A stretch of DNA of 64,000 nt from Capitulum mitella (GCA_030062745.1 CP099842.1:24275822-24339821), one strand, 5' to 3'; positions 44,109-55,571 are shown, counted from the first letter of the stretch. Made by a program: numbers and translations. The notes: generated by a model not told the origin, from the sequence alone.

Positions 44109-44799
44109 TTAACCCTATTCCCGGAGGACTAGACGGTATGGTCGATTCCCGGCAGGGGGGGGGGCTGATTCGGCCCCCCCCCTAAGATCTCGAGAACTAC
44201 TCGTCCGACTTCATCGCAACAAAGGCAATCGATTTGCCATGACGTGAACTACATTTTTATAAAAAGAAATGTTCAAAATTTCGAAATTTGTGGATACATG
44301 GGGAAAAAATGTTAAAATGGGGGGTACTTTTGGACCTCTTATAACTCAGTCGTTTATGGGCCGATTTCAATGAAACTGGCATGACTCGAGAGACTGTGGA
44401 TAGGGCTTTTGCCATGGGTACACAAATCTGAAATTTTGAAAAAATTCATGGGCGTTGACAGGGTTTTAAAAATAGGAGGATTAATTTTCCAACAAATGAA
44501 TGAACAAAAAAGGTAAAAACACTTTTGGCTTCTGCTAGTCATGCTATGCTAAAGAAGTACAAATCGTATTGCAGTGTTGGTATAATGCTAGCAAAGGCGG
44601 TGCCAGGGACATGAAAAAGGGGAAACTGTCATGGTCACACGTTCTTCAGATCAACTTGTGACCTTTGACCTTAAAATGACCTCCAGTGACCTTGGGGTCA
44701 CCTGGAATGATCTCGTGCGCACTTAATACTATCTGCAAACGTTTTCAATCATCTGAATTCACTCTATTCCAAAGATTTCATTTTATGGCTATTGCGATA

Positions 44800-44820
44800 G
44801 GGGAAGGTGGGGTAAGACGG
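44800..44820 (+). repeat. Left terminal inverted repeat of the pogo-like element
   Basis: GGGGAAGGTGGGGTAAGACG followed by G; exact reverse complement of 47672-47692. Confidence 0.96.
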
Positions 44821-45169
44821 CCCACTGGGGTAAGACGAACCACCAGCCTTCCCGGCTGAACCGCTGCTGCCATCTGCTACACTATACACTAACTACCTTT
44901 GTTTTCCTTCGCGCCAGTCGCCATCTTGGGCTAATGGTTCCAGGACGCACGGATATTGAGTTATTGAGTAAAATGGTCTTTTTCGTCGCGCTGATCTAAG
45001 GTAAGAGGTCTAAGAATGATTAAATTTAGACGCGTTTTTTGCATCATTAATTTTTCTTTGTATTTTGCTGTGAAGAGCAATGATAGAAGCACAAGTTAGG
45101 GCAGGCAAGTTTTCGCAATGTTGGGCTATGTAGTATCTACGTCATGATGTTTCCAAAATTTAGGTTTGG

Positions 45170-45226
45170 GGTAAGACGGACCACTAGTGGTCCATCTTAC
45201 CCCGTGGTGGTCCATTTTACCCCACA
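45170..45226. repeat. Subterminal palindromic repeats, left
   Basis: GGGGTAAGACGGACCACTAG is followed by its near-complement TAGTGGTCCATCTTACCCC and another GGTGGTCCATTTTACCCC. A matching pair lies near the right end (47452-47486). These are candidate transposase binding sites. Confidence 0.8.
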
Positions 45227-45316
45227 GATACAAAACCTCGCTAAAACACTGTGACTTGTTTAAAGTACCTATGTATCTACAAATTTCAATAAGCTAATTT
45301 TTTAATATTTTTGCAG

Positions 45317-47262
45317 ATGCCGCGCAAGTACGAGCGTAAAACCGATCGTGGAAGTTGGGACGAGGAGAAAATGGCGTTAGCCATTGAAGCTGTGAAATCA
45401 AAATCGATGGGTTTTTTGAAAGCTGCCAGAGCATTCAGCGTTCCCAAGACAACCCTGAAGCGAAGGGTGAAAAATCAAAACAAATGTGCCAAGGGGACTG
45501 ATAAGCTGTTAGGCTCCAGGATGACTGTGTTTAGCCCAGCTCAGGAGGAGGAGCTGGTAAACCACATCCTTATGATGGAGAGCAAGTTTTTCGGACTAAC
45601 AACCAAAGACGTGCGATACCTGGCCTTTCATATGGCGGAAAAGAATAACATAACTCACAACTTCAACAAGGAGAGCGGTCTCGCCGGAAAAGACTGGTTG
45701 GCCGGATTCCAGCGCAGGCATCCGGAGGTGGCGCTTCGTGTGCCTGAGGCGACATCGGCAGCCCGTGCCAGGGCATTTAATCGAGTGAACGTGGGGAAGT
45801 TTTTTGATCTTCTAGAGCATGAGATGGACATAACAAAGTTTCCGGCTCACCGCATCTTCAACTGTGACGAGACGGGGCTGACGACTGTCCAGACAAAGTC
45901 GACCAAAGTCTTCGCACGCAAAGGGAAGTCCCAGGTCGGCACCCTGACCTCAGCGGAGCGTGGTATCCTCACAACGGCCGTGGTCTGTATGGCTGCAGGA
46001 GGCAACTACATCCCACCGTTTCTGATCTTCACACGGGTTCGGATGAAACCTGAATTGCTGGATGGCTGTCCACCTGGAACCAGACACGCCTGCCATCCGT
46101 CGGGCTGGATGCAGACCGACATTTTACCCAGTGGTTCCGCCATTTCTTAAGCCATGCTAAACCTTCCGAGGAGGATCCGGTTCTCCTGATCCTGGACGGT
46201 CACGTGACCCACACGAAGAACCTGGATGTCATCGAGCTGGCTAGAGCGAACTACGTGACCATGATCGTGCTGCCCCCGCACTGCACGCACAAGATGCAGC
46301 CTCTGGATGTGGGCTTCATGCTTCCACTGAACACATTCTATGGCCAAGCAGTGGAGAAATGGCTCAGAAATAACCCCGGCAGAGTGGTGACTGTTTACCA
46401 GGTTGGCCAGTTGTTCGGAGAGGCCTATCTCCGGGCTGTAGTTCCAACGACTGCCATCAACGCATTCCGCCGGACTGGCATCTTCCCGTGCAACCGTGAC
46501 GTCTTCGGGGAGGAAGATTTCGCTGCGGCAGAAGTCACAGAGAGACTGGATGAGGACGTCGGTCCAGCGACTGCCTTAACCAGTTCAGAGCAGCCGCGCA
46601 GCCAACCCCCTGCTGCTGGTCCATCAACGGCTTCAACCAGCTCAGGGCAGCCGCGCAGACAAGCCCCTGCTGCTGGTCCAGCAACGGCTTCAACCAGCTC
46701 AGGGCAGCCGCGCAGCCAGCTCCCTGCTGCTAGTCCAGCAACGATTTCAGCCAGCTCAGGGCAGACGCATCACCAGCTCCCTACATCTGAGGCAGAAGAC
46801 TCATCCAGTAAAGATGAACCCTTGCCAAGCAACAGCCACGAGGGTCTCGCTGTCTCACCTCATCACATCATCCCGGTTCCGAGAGCATCCCGCCAAGCGC
46901 AGAACGGCAAAACGAAGAGGCGTCGCATAACGGGAGCATGTGCAGTGCTAACAAGCTCTCCGTACAAAAAGATGCTGCAAGAAGAAAAAGAACAGGCCAA
47001 GGCGCCCACGAAAAAGAGGAAAGCACACAGCAAAGAAAAGAAATCCAAAAAGAACCGTAAGCCTAAAGTACGCGACCATGTCTTATCAAGTGACGAGGAT
47101 GAAGATCCTGACACACTCTGTCTTTACTGCAATGACAGCTTCACGCGCTCAGTATCAGAGGAGGGATGGGTGCGCTGCAGCGTTTGCAAAAAATGGGCGC
47201 ATGATATGTGTGCGGGAATCGGGGAGGAAGATGAGTGGTTCGCATGTGAACTATGCGTCTAA
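45317..47262 (+). CDS. pogo/Tigger (DDE_1) transposase with C-terminal PHD finger, frameshifted
   Basis: Cut-and-paste transposase acting at the element's own inverted repeats. The ATG at 45317 directly follows a TTTTTGCAG acceptor, so a 5' UTR intron is likely. N-terminus (MPRKYERKTDRGSWDEEKM) is a Psq/CENP-B-type helix-turn-helix. Catalytic acids: Asp in NCDETG (45866), Asp in LILDGH (46195) and Asp in MQPLDVG (46306), the DDD triad of this family. Then come three imperfect Ser/Gln/Pro repeats (about 46560-46770), a Lys-rich likely nuclear signal, and a C4HC3 PHD finger (CLYC, CSVC, HDMC, CELC; 47110-47259). The frame breaks at 46121-46126 (ATTTT run): the first part meets a stop at 46148-46150 and the rest continues in another frame. 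As drawn it is inactive unless the indel is an assembly error. Confidence 0.93.
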
Positions 47263-47451
47263 GTGCTGAGCTGACATGCATTTTGTACCAAACGATAGTA
47301 TCAACACGCACCTTGTTTGTTTTTAGTTCATTTTCTATCACATATCTGAGTACAGAATAAACGTTTATTGTGTTATTTTATCGCTCTTTTTCCTTTGGTT
47401 TACAAGAGTATAGAAGTTAAACAAACATAAATGGATAGCAGGCACTGCTGG

Positions 47452-47486
47452 GGTAAGACGGACCACTTGTGGTCCATCTTACCCCG
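47452..47486. repeat. Subterminal palindromic repeat, right
   Basis: GGGGTAAGACGGACCACTTG followed by its near-complement GTGGTCCATCTTACCCC. Confidence 0.8.
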
Positions 47487-47671
47487 CGTTTTTTCTTGTC
47501 GCTGATTTTGACTCGTCCCCCTTTAAGAGCAAGCACCACCTAAATTTCTTGAATTTCAAATCCAGCGTCTGCACGTATCAAAAGAGGAAAGAATCAACAT
47601 TCAGAAGACTATGAACAATGTGAGGTTGGATAACATGGTAGCGAGAAATTTGACTTCAAACCTTAGCTGGT

Positions 47672-47692
47672 CCGTCTTACCCCACCTTCCCC
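47672..47692 (+). repeat. Right terminal inverted repeat of the pogo-like element
   Basis: CCGTCTTACCCCACCTTCCC followed by C, then the TA target duplicate. Confidence 0.96.
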
Positions 47693-48225
47693 TATAAGGT
47701 ACGCGCACTGACATTTTAGGTAATAGCTCCGTGACCCGACCTGATATCAAGCTGAAACTTGGTACACAAGTAGAGGGTATCTTTCTACGTCATATATGTT
47801 CCGGGTTTGGCATTTGAAAAAACGGCGCCGAAATTAGTGCAAAAAAATAAATTTTGACTTTTGTCCTTGACCTGACCTTGTAAAGTGGCTTCAGATAAAC
47901 AAAATGTTGTGTGCACATTGCCCAACTATTTAGCTATACATCCATATAAAGTTTTAAGTTGTATTTTAAAAACTCTGTTTTTGGCAGCCATTTTCCTTTT
48001 ACCCTCAACATGGCCAAAAATGGCACGAGGTTCCTCCCAAGAACGTTGCCTGGCTCCGCTCCTTAGCAAAGTAGAATTGTGAAATTTTGTCACAGCGCGA
48101 AGAAAGGATAGCTAGGAAAAGTCACCAAGTTTCGTGAAGATGCAAATGAAGTCAAAAAGCCTGGGATTGGCAAGCAAAAAACCCGAGGGGGGCGGATTCA
48201 GCCCCCCCGCCGGGAATAGGGTTAA

Positions 48226-49080
48226 ACCCGAAAATACTATAGTCCTGCATTTCCTCAATGTCGAAGTAAGGTCATCGAAATCAAAAGAGTTTGAGGTATG
48301 TGAAGAGTGCATTCCCCCCCCCCTTCAGGGGTGATTTTAGCATGTCAGTTAGGGAGCAAATTCCTGCAGTGGCAGGTAAATCCCCCCATGGAGAAGGGCG
48401 CAGCGAGGTCATCTGGCTTCTAAGGGCACAGTGAATGCGGTCAGCGGCGAACGACCCCCTCTAAATGAATTGGCTAAAATCTGAAACACATTTACCTGCA
48501 AGACTGATAGAAGGTCCTCCTTCCTGGGGTGTCGTCAGGATTCTTGGCCTGGGGCTGGCTGCGAGACTTGGGGCGCTGTTTACATGGTGCATGAGAAAAA
48601 ATGATGTTTTACATAAGTTCCCTCGGCCAGTAGGCTAAACGGGAACCGCGAGGGGGGAGAGCTAAGGGCTGCAGCCCTTCCAGGAAGGCTCTGGCTGCAT
48701 TTCTGCCTCACTCTCAAGGTGTCCCCCCTGCAGCCCAAACCCCCCCCCCGTGATTATCGTTTTAAATGGGCCCCAGAAACGTATAAAACACTGGAGAAAC
48801 CATCAGTACACCGTTAGCTAGTCCTGCCCAGCGGCGTAGCCGAGGGGGAAGCCAAAGGCGCCATACCCCTCCCCCCTGGAGGCCAAGCGGAGCCCCCTGG
48901 GGGACGAGCGGGCCCCATGGGGCCGAAGGCCCCAGTTCTTTGGATGGCGTGAGGCCCCGCAGAGCGTCTTACGCTGTCCAAAACAGACAATTAAATCAAA
49001 ATAAGAACATTTTAAGCATTAAAGAAGGCTTACAAACCTAAAGAAAACGTACCCCGAGTATACAAGAAGACTTTGTGTGC
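48226..49080. other. Non-coding region between mobile elements
   Basis: Several runs of C or G and two stretches resembling the GGGCCCC-rich repeat to the right. I see no gene. Confidence 0.5.
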
Positions 49081-49084
49081 TATG

Positions 49085-50965
49085 AAGAGAGGCCTGAGGT
49101 CTCAATGAGCGTTTAGGGGCCCTGCTAGCTTGTGGGGGAGTTCACTGCTTGTCTGGGGAGGACCCCCTGTCGGCCCATAAAGGACCCTGCCAGCCTCTGA
49201 AGGGACCTCATTTCGGTCTGGAAGAAGGCCCGTGTCCCTGCCTCCAGAGGTCGACAGGGGCCCTTTACAGGCGGATAGGGTTCCCTCTAAAGACAAGCAG
49301 TGACCTCCCTGGCCAACAGGGGCCCCTAAACGATCATTCAGGAGCCCCTGCTTTCCAGGTAACGATGTCCCTGCCGACCTGTAAGAAGCGCCCACCAGGT
49401 CGGCAGGAACGTATTTACAGGCGGGCATGGGCCCCCTTTACACTTCAGTGGGGTCCCTTCATAGACCGACAATAATTTTAACGACATGGGGCCCCACTGA
49501 TTACGAGGGTCAGGTGCGGATCCAAAGGGAGAACAATTGGGGCGATCGCCCCCTCCCCCCAAGGCCTGAGAAGGGCCCCCTGTCAGACTTAAAAGGAGCC
49601 CCGAAGGAGCCCGTATGCGCTTCACGGGGTCTCCATCAGGACCTGACGGGCTATTTATGCAGTCCGTGAGGCCTCCTGATGGGTTAGATGATTTCTGACA
49701 CACATAGAGGGGCCCTGAAGCTCCCAAAGGGCCCCTGAGACCGCAAAAAGGATCCCAACACGGCAGAGTGCCCCTGAGGCCGCCGGATGGCTCATAGGGC
49801 CCCTGAGACGGCCAAGATGACGACTGAGTCCCTGGGGGCCCCTGTGAATGGAAAGCTCAAGGTTCGCGATGTAGTCAGAGGGCCTCCGGCCGGGTTAATA
49901 AGACGCTGACATGGTGAGATGGCCCCTAAGATGGAAAGGAGGGCCCTTGAAACTCTTCAAGGGCCCCTAGGACCGTAAGGGGCCCCAACACGGCAAAGGG
50001 TGAATGAGACCGCCAAAACTGCCAGAGAGGCACCTGAGACGGAAAGAATTTAAGCGGGTGAATAGCACGGCAAAGGAGACCCTGGCCAGCCAGAGGGCTT
50101 CCTGAACGGGCATTCGTCGGTGACCTCAATCTCGAGAGGAGCCACAAATGGGTTACACTGGCTTTTTTGAAACTTTGAATGGTTCTTGATGCTGTCAGGA
50201 GCCCTCGGGAAGGTCAGGTGGTTTCTGAGACGGCAAGATGGGCCCGTACACTGCAGATGACCCTTGAGACCGCCAAAAAGGTCGCAGGGTCCCTGCGAGG
50301 CAAAGACGATAAGAGGGCTTCTGGACGGTATTTGGGTTTCATGGGAGCGCTGGACGGCCAGAGGGTCCCCGAGTGTAATAAGCGGGATCCTGGCACGGGC
50401 AAGGTCCCCCTGAGAATGTCAGTGAGGCCCCTGAAGCGCCAACAAAAACCCCTTGTTACTGCTAGAGGTGCCCTAAAAGACTGCCAGATATACCTCATGT
50501 AACAGATGAAGACCCCTGATACAGCCATGGGGGCCACCAGAGACGTTCAGAGGGCCTATGACACTGCACAGGGGCCCTAAAATTGCCGAAAGTTTTTTTT
50601 TGTAACTGCCAGAGGGCCCATGAGAGGGCAAAAATGTTTCCAGAGACGATAAGAGGGTACCCATGACCACAAGCGATCCACTGAGACTGCCAGAGAGGGA
50701 CCCCTGAGACTGCTAACTAGAAGTCTCTAGCAATAGGAACCCTGAGACGACCATAGGGAACCCTGAAACTACTAGGACTTGAGACGTCCAGACTGCTCCT
50801 GAAACGGCCAAAGGACCTAGAGGCTTGCCAGAGGCGCCTCTGTCACAGCAGAGAGAAACTAAGAGAGGGCCTTTTTAGTGCCTGAGGGGCTCCTTAGAAG
50901 GCAAAGACGTCCCAGGGACGACAGGAGGAAACCCGAGATGGCTTATGCGTTCCTAAAACTGCCAA
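49085..50965. repeat. Large degenerate minisatellite, GGGCCCCTGAGAC-type
   Basis: About 1.9 kb in which GGGCCCCTGAGAC(C/G)GCCAAA and variants recur every 30-45 bases (clearest 49700-50750). It stops near 50965 and a matching stretch resumes at 53385-53555 (GTCCCTGAGACTGTCC, GGCGCCTGAGACGTCC). The transposase-bearing DNA between appears to have inserted into it. Confidence 0.85.
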
Positions 50966-51436
50966 ATGGGTCAACAGTAAGATTCAGCCCGAGCGCTTAC
51001 ATTGAGGGAAAAAAATCCTAATAATAGCTGCATGATCCTTGAAATGCAATGTGGAGATGTACTACGTACAATTCCAGCCGGGAAAACCTGGGAAATATGT
51101 TATTCTACGCCGAAAAAAACTGCGCCGTCGCTGCGTCTTTAGGCGCCGACTGTCAGACGCTCGCGGAGGAATTTTGGACGTTTCTGCGTTGATTATTTGT
51201 TTACGTTGCATCCGACGCTGATTGGCCGTCGTTCCGACCGCAAGAAACAAGAAATGTAGATAATAAAATTAATTTCCAATGAATGAGAAAGACTAATGAA
51301 AAGAGTTATTGAAAAAAATATAGTAAAACAATAATAAGTAATGGCTGTAATAACAACAATGTAATGGTCGTAATGAGAAAGATTTTTCACGAATGACCAA
51401 TTGGAATCGCTCCACTTCGGGTTCAAGGTCGGAGCC

Positions 51437-52351
51437 ATGGACATCGAAGAAATTGACAACTACGAAGATTTGTTGTTTTTGATGCCGCAAATGGAGGATA
51501 CGGAACAAACTGTGCAATGTTTGCGTGAAAATCGCCTCATCAGAAGGCTGGGTCAGCATTGCTGTCGAAAACGGATGTCAGAGCGGAAGGTAATTGGGGA
51601 TACCGTTTACGGGAAAATGTGGCGCTGCACGAGATGTAGCAGACGAAAACACCTGCTGTCTGACAGCTTTTTTGCAAGATCTCACTTGACACCCTTTACC
51701 ATTCTGAAAATGGCCTTTCTGTATCTGCAAAACTGTAACGAGTTCCAGATGAAAGCGTTCATGAAAGACGTTCCGACACCGGCACCTATTCGGGAATGGA
51801 CGCAATTTTTCCGGGATGTCATGTCAAAAGAAATCATCAGAGAAATGCGGGGAACAAAAATTGGGGGACCAGGCAAACTAGTCGTAATCGATGAAACCGT
51901 GCTCTCAAAGAGGAAGTATAACCGTGGTAGAATGCTCCGAAAAGAGCAGAGTTGGATTTTAGGGATGTACGACGTTGAAACTAAGACAGGCGTGCTGGAG
52001 TTTATTCAGAACAGATCGCATGATGAAGTAATACCAAAGATACAGGCCCACGTCGAGACTGGTACCACGGTGCATACCGACGAGCATCGTACATATAGGA
52101 TCCTGGGGAGCCTCGGCTATGAGCACAGAACGGTTAACCATTCTGTGGAGTACGTGACTTCAGATGGCGTTCATACCAACGACATAGAAGCCTATTTCAG
52201 CCGCCTGAAAAAGTTCCTCAGACGAAGAAACGTGCTAAAACTGGAGAAAATCCCGAGCTACATTGATCAGTTTCTGTGAACTGAACGCCACGGTGCGACC
52301 CCTTGGAAAGACTTCATAAAAGCTGTCAAACGGCAGTACCGGTTCTACTAG
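51437..52351 (+). pseudogene. Merlin/ISXO2-like DDE transposase with a premature stop
   Basis: Merlin elements are eukaryotic relatives of bacterial IS1016/IS1595. Start at ATG 51437 (GCCATGG context). N-terminal Cys pairs (QHCCRKRM and WRCTRC) form a zinc ribbon. Catalytic residues: Asp in LVVIDETV, Asp in VHTDEHRTY, Glu in HTNDIEAYFSRLKKF. The frame is otherwise intact, but TGA at 52277-52279 stands where the family has Trp after DQFL. The following 23 codons (TERHGATPWKDF onward) stay open to TAG at 52349. So one substitution removes the last 24 residues. Clear terminal repeats were not found; GTACTAC at 51059 and GTAGTAC near 53221 are weak candidates. Confidence 0.87.
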
Positions 52352-52362
52352 AAAGTGTAAGT

Positions 52363-52425
52363 AACCTAACCTAACCTAACCTAACCTAACCTAACCCAGC
52401 CTAACCTAACCTAACCTAACCTAAC
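52363..52425 (+). repeat. Interstitial telomere-type repeat (AACCT)12
   Basis: Twelve AACCT units, two with single changes (AACCC, AGCCT). The complement is AGGTT, the TTAGG repeat of arthropod telomeres. It starts 12 bases after the ancestral transposase stop. Confidence 0.95.
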
Positions 52426-52439
52426 AGCAATACGGATAT

Positions 52440-53075
52440 GAGATATCCCAGTAGTCATCTTATACAATAATATGACGATATAATAATTCAATATTTGCTT
52501 TCAATTCAGTTTGTCGCAACGGAATGTAATGGTTATATATATCACGTATGACAATGCACAATTATATAAAAGTATAATGAAATGATACAATAATATGATA
52601 AGACAATAATATAATAATTAAATGATATATTAACACCCCCGCCTAAAACAAGACAATAATATAATAATGAAATAGTATGTTAACACCCCCACCCAAAACC
52701 CCCTGTTTCCAGTGACATCCCCGTATTGGACATATCTGGTTGCCACGGAGTATTAAATGTCCTAACGCTATAATAGTGATATCAAATATTCCAACGATTA
52801 TCTAATACAATCATATAACGACGTAATAATTTAGCAGTTCCTCCAAGTTCTAATTAAAAAACAAGACAATAATATAATAATGAAATAGTATATTAACACC
52901 CCCCAAAACCCCCTGTTTCCAGCGACATCCCGTATTGAACATATCTGGTGGCCACGGAGTATTAATGTCATAACGCTATAATACTGATATCAAATATTCC
53001 AACAGTTATCTAATACAATCATATAACGACGTAATAATTTAGCAGTTCCTCCAACTTCAATCTGTGGCAACAGAA
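52440..53075. repeat. AT-rich tandem duplication, about 205-bp unit
   Basis: 52651-52855 and 52858-53062 are near-identical (AAGACAATAATATAATAATG ... TAACACCCCC ... CCCCCTGTTTCCAG ... TTTAGCAGTTCCTCCAA). A third, more diverged copy begins near 52454. This lies right of the telomere-type track, probably within the same element. Confidence 0.88.
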
Positions 53076-53384
53076 TGGAATTTCCGTATATGTGACGTCA
53101 TCAGTCGCCTGAAGATGTGTGCAGGGTGTACACATCCTTGTTGTCAATAACCTTAACCTTGGCGGCACTACATTTTCTGCCGCGGAATAATGTTGTTCTC
53201 CGTCAGCCGACTCCAGCACGGTAGTACTGTATGGTAAGTTATCGTTACGATTGTGTTCTTATTTTTTTAGAAATTCAAGTATCGGAAAGTATGATTAGAC
53301 ACAGAATGATACATTCTTTACATTGGTAGCAGTTATACAAAGCATTATTAGGGATTTCGTCGGGCAGAAACTTACCTTTAGCCG

Positions 53385-53560
53385 CCAAATGAGTCCCTGA
53401 GACTGTCCGAGGTCCTTAAACTGCCAAATGGGCGCCTGAGACGTCCCGCGGGACCTGTAAAACTGTAAAAGGAACCTGAGACCACTAGAGGGTCCTGGTA
53501 CGGCAGTCGGCCCGAGACCACCAAAAGTGCCCCTCTTCTTGCCAAGAGGGAACCTGAACT
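53385..53560. repeat. Right part of the GGGCCCCTGAGAC-type minisatellite
   Basis: Four to five units with CCTGAGAC(T/C/G)(G/A)(T/C)C and AACTGCCAAA blocks, as at 49085-50965. Confidence 0.75.
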
Positions 53561-55560
53561 AAGCTGGCAAAAAAAAAAAATCCTCGGAAGTTACGGGATG
53601 GGGACAGACGGGCTCCTGGACCAGATACAGACACGGCATTTGAAATGGAGGGAGGGACGGAACCGCCTAAATTCTCGCCGTTTTTGTCATATTTCGGCCA
53701 CTTTGTTCGGGAGCAAAACGCAGAATTTTCTCAAATAAGGTGGCGTTTTTGGATTTTTCGGTTATTTTCTGTGATAAAAAAACAAAATTAGATCGTTTTT
53801 CATGTCTGAAGGGCAAAAAAATGGTGGCCCCGCACTGACCATTCGCCTCCACCCCTCTCCCGCCTCGGCGAAATCCTGGATCCGGCGTTTGCGAGGAACC
53901 CCATTGGTAATGAGGATCCCCTTGATCCGATTTGGTTCCTCCGCGGGCGGAATGCTGGCTACGCCTCTGGTCCTCCCCCGATTGTGGTACGGACGTTACA
54001 AGGCGCGGCAAATATTTGCGTAAAAAGGGCAATAGCCTACCATAACAAAACTAGGCACGGCTAAAAAAACGCGCGAACATATCATCTCTATTCTGGTCAA
54101 ATGGGAAGGGTAATTCCACAACGGAGCCACTGTATAGGAACAACTTTCCTTCACGGTATTAAAAGCACAGTTATTCACGGGTAACACAAGCCAGAAAATT
54201 ATTTCATACTTCCACGGAAACTTTACGGACCCACCACACACATGTACGCTGACAGAGAGGAAAAGGAAGGGGTCAAATCCGCAGTCATGCTGTCTCTCTC
54301 AGAAAATATCCTTCATCTGCCAATCATCTGTCTTAAATGGGAGATAATAGGGGGCGGCGCAGTTAAGCAGGGTGGCGCCCACTGGGCAGCTTCCCTTATA
54401 TTTGTAAAAGGTTAAAAGACAGTTTCCTGTCACAACATCAAATCATAACTCGAAGCTCAGTAACAAAGCTGTTAGAGACTGTTACACGAGGACGCAGTCA
54501 TTATCTCAGGCACTTAACAAAGCAGCTTTGACTGCCCCCAACACACATAATGTAATGATAGCAGCATCAAACCTCTGACATAATGGACGGAACCATCTTG
54601 CCCGAGTGCCCAATGGATTAACAATCAGTTCCATGCCCAACACTACTATGCATGGTATACAAAAAAAGAATCTCAACATATATCAAGCTGAGTGACGTTA
54701 AAAACACATAGGGCTAACATAAAATATATGTAATATAATTTCCCCCATAGGGTTAATGTTAAATGTTCCAAGACTGGGGTCATGGACCCACCCTCCCCCT
54801 TCCCCATGTTTCTACGCCCATGTATTAATGTCCACTAAAACGTTTATATTTCTCTCTGTTGACGTCACGTTTGGTACAAAAGGCAGTCGCGTACACTTGT
54901 GCTGATTGCTCCTGAAATCATCGCCAGGATCGTCGCGTCTTGTAATGGGCGCCGAGTGCCATGAAATTTAATGACTACCATATCTAAAAAAACTTCGGAT
55001 TTGTACTACATTTCGCGCAAACAGCTATTGTCTGTCGCCGTTGCTCTCACAATTTCTTTTAACAGCGTAAGGTTGATTTTTTTTAAGATTTTGCTTGGTG
55101 CAGTGACCAAAATTTCTTTGGGGGCAAAAACATTTTCGCCCCCCCCCCCACCAGTCTCACGGCTGGGGGCGACCGCCCCTCCTGCCCCCCCCCCTTTCCG
55201 CCGTCGTTGGAACCAAGAATCTGTAGTAATGGTACTGCAGTGTCATAAACCGTCCTTTAAAGCACCAGGATTATCCGCGTAGGGGGGTAACAAATCTGCT
55301 TAACTGCGAAAAAGATACGCTTGAGTGACGGCATCGGCTCTGTGGGGCCCGGGACACGAAGGTTGGCTGCTCGTGACGTCGCCTGCAGTAAACATGAGGT
55401 AATTTCCCGCCCCACCTTGAGGTCCCGGGTCGCTTCGGGGGCCATGCAGCACGTCAGCCGGTCCTCCGCGCTGGCTGCGCCGCTGGCGAGGCCCGGATGC
55501 GCCGCGTGAGTCACGGCCGCGCGATGTCGTCACGGCGCGGGCCGGCCGCGGCCGGGGAGC
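53561..55560. other. Intergenic region, no recognised gene
   Basis: Contains low-complexity stretches (C runs at 55140-55200). CCTGGATCCGGCG at 53875 resembles a block at 59750. No supportable coding sequence. Confidence 0.5.
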
Positions 55561-55571
55561 TGCAGCCCGAC

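Larger units (their letters stand above)
44800..47692 (+). mobile_element. pogo/Tigger-like DNA transposon with TA duplication
   Basis: 2893 bp, perfect 21-bp terminal inverted repeats (44800-44820 and 47672-47692, GGGGAAGGTGGGGTAAGACG plus G), flanked by TA at 44798-44799 and 47693-47694. GGGGTAAGACGGACCAC and inverted partners recur at 45170-45225 and 47452-47486. It encodes one transposase; a polyadenylation signal AATAAA lies at 47356. Confidence 0.95.
44113..48221 (-). mobile_element. piggyBac-like non-autonomous element split by a pogo insertion
   Basis: Bounded by TTAA at 44109-44112 and 48222-48225, with ends CCCTATTCCCGG and CCGGGAATAGGG. Orientation is opposite to the copy at 33236. 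Removing 44800-47692 plus one TA leaves about 1214 bp, near the 1244 bp of the other copy. Carries no transposase of its own. Confidence 0.9.
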
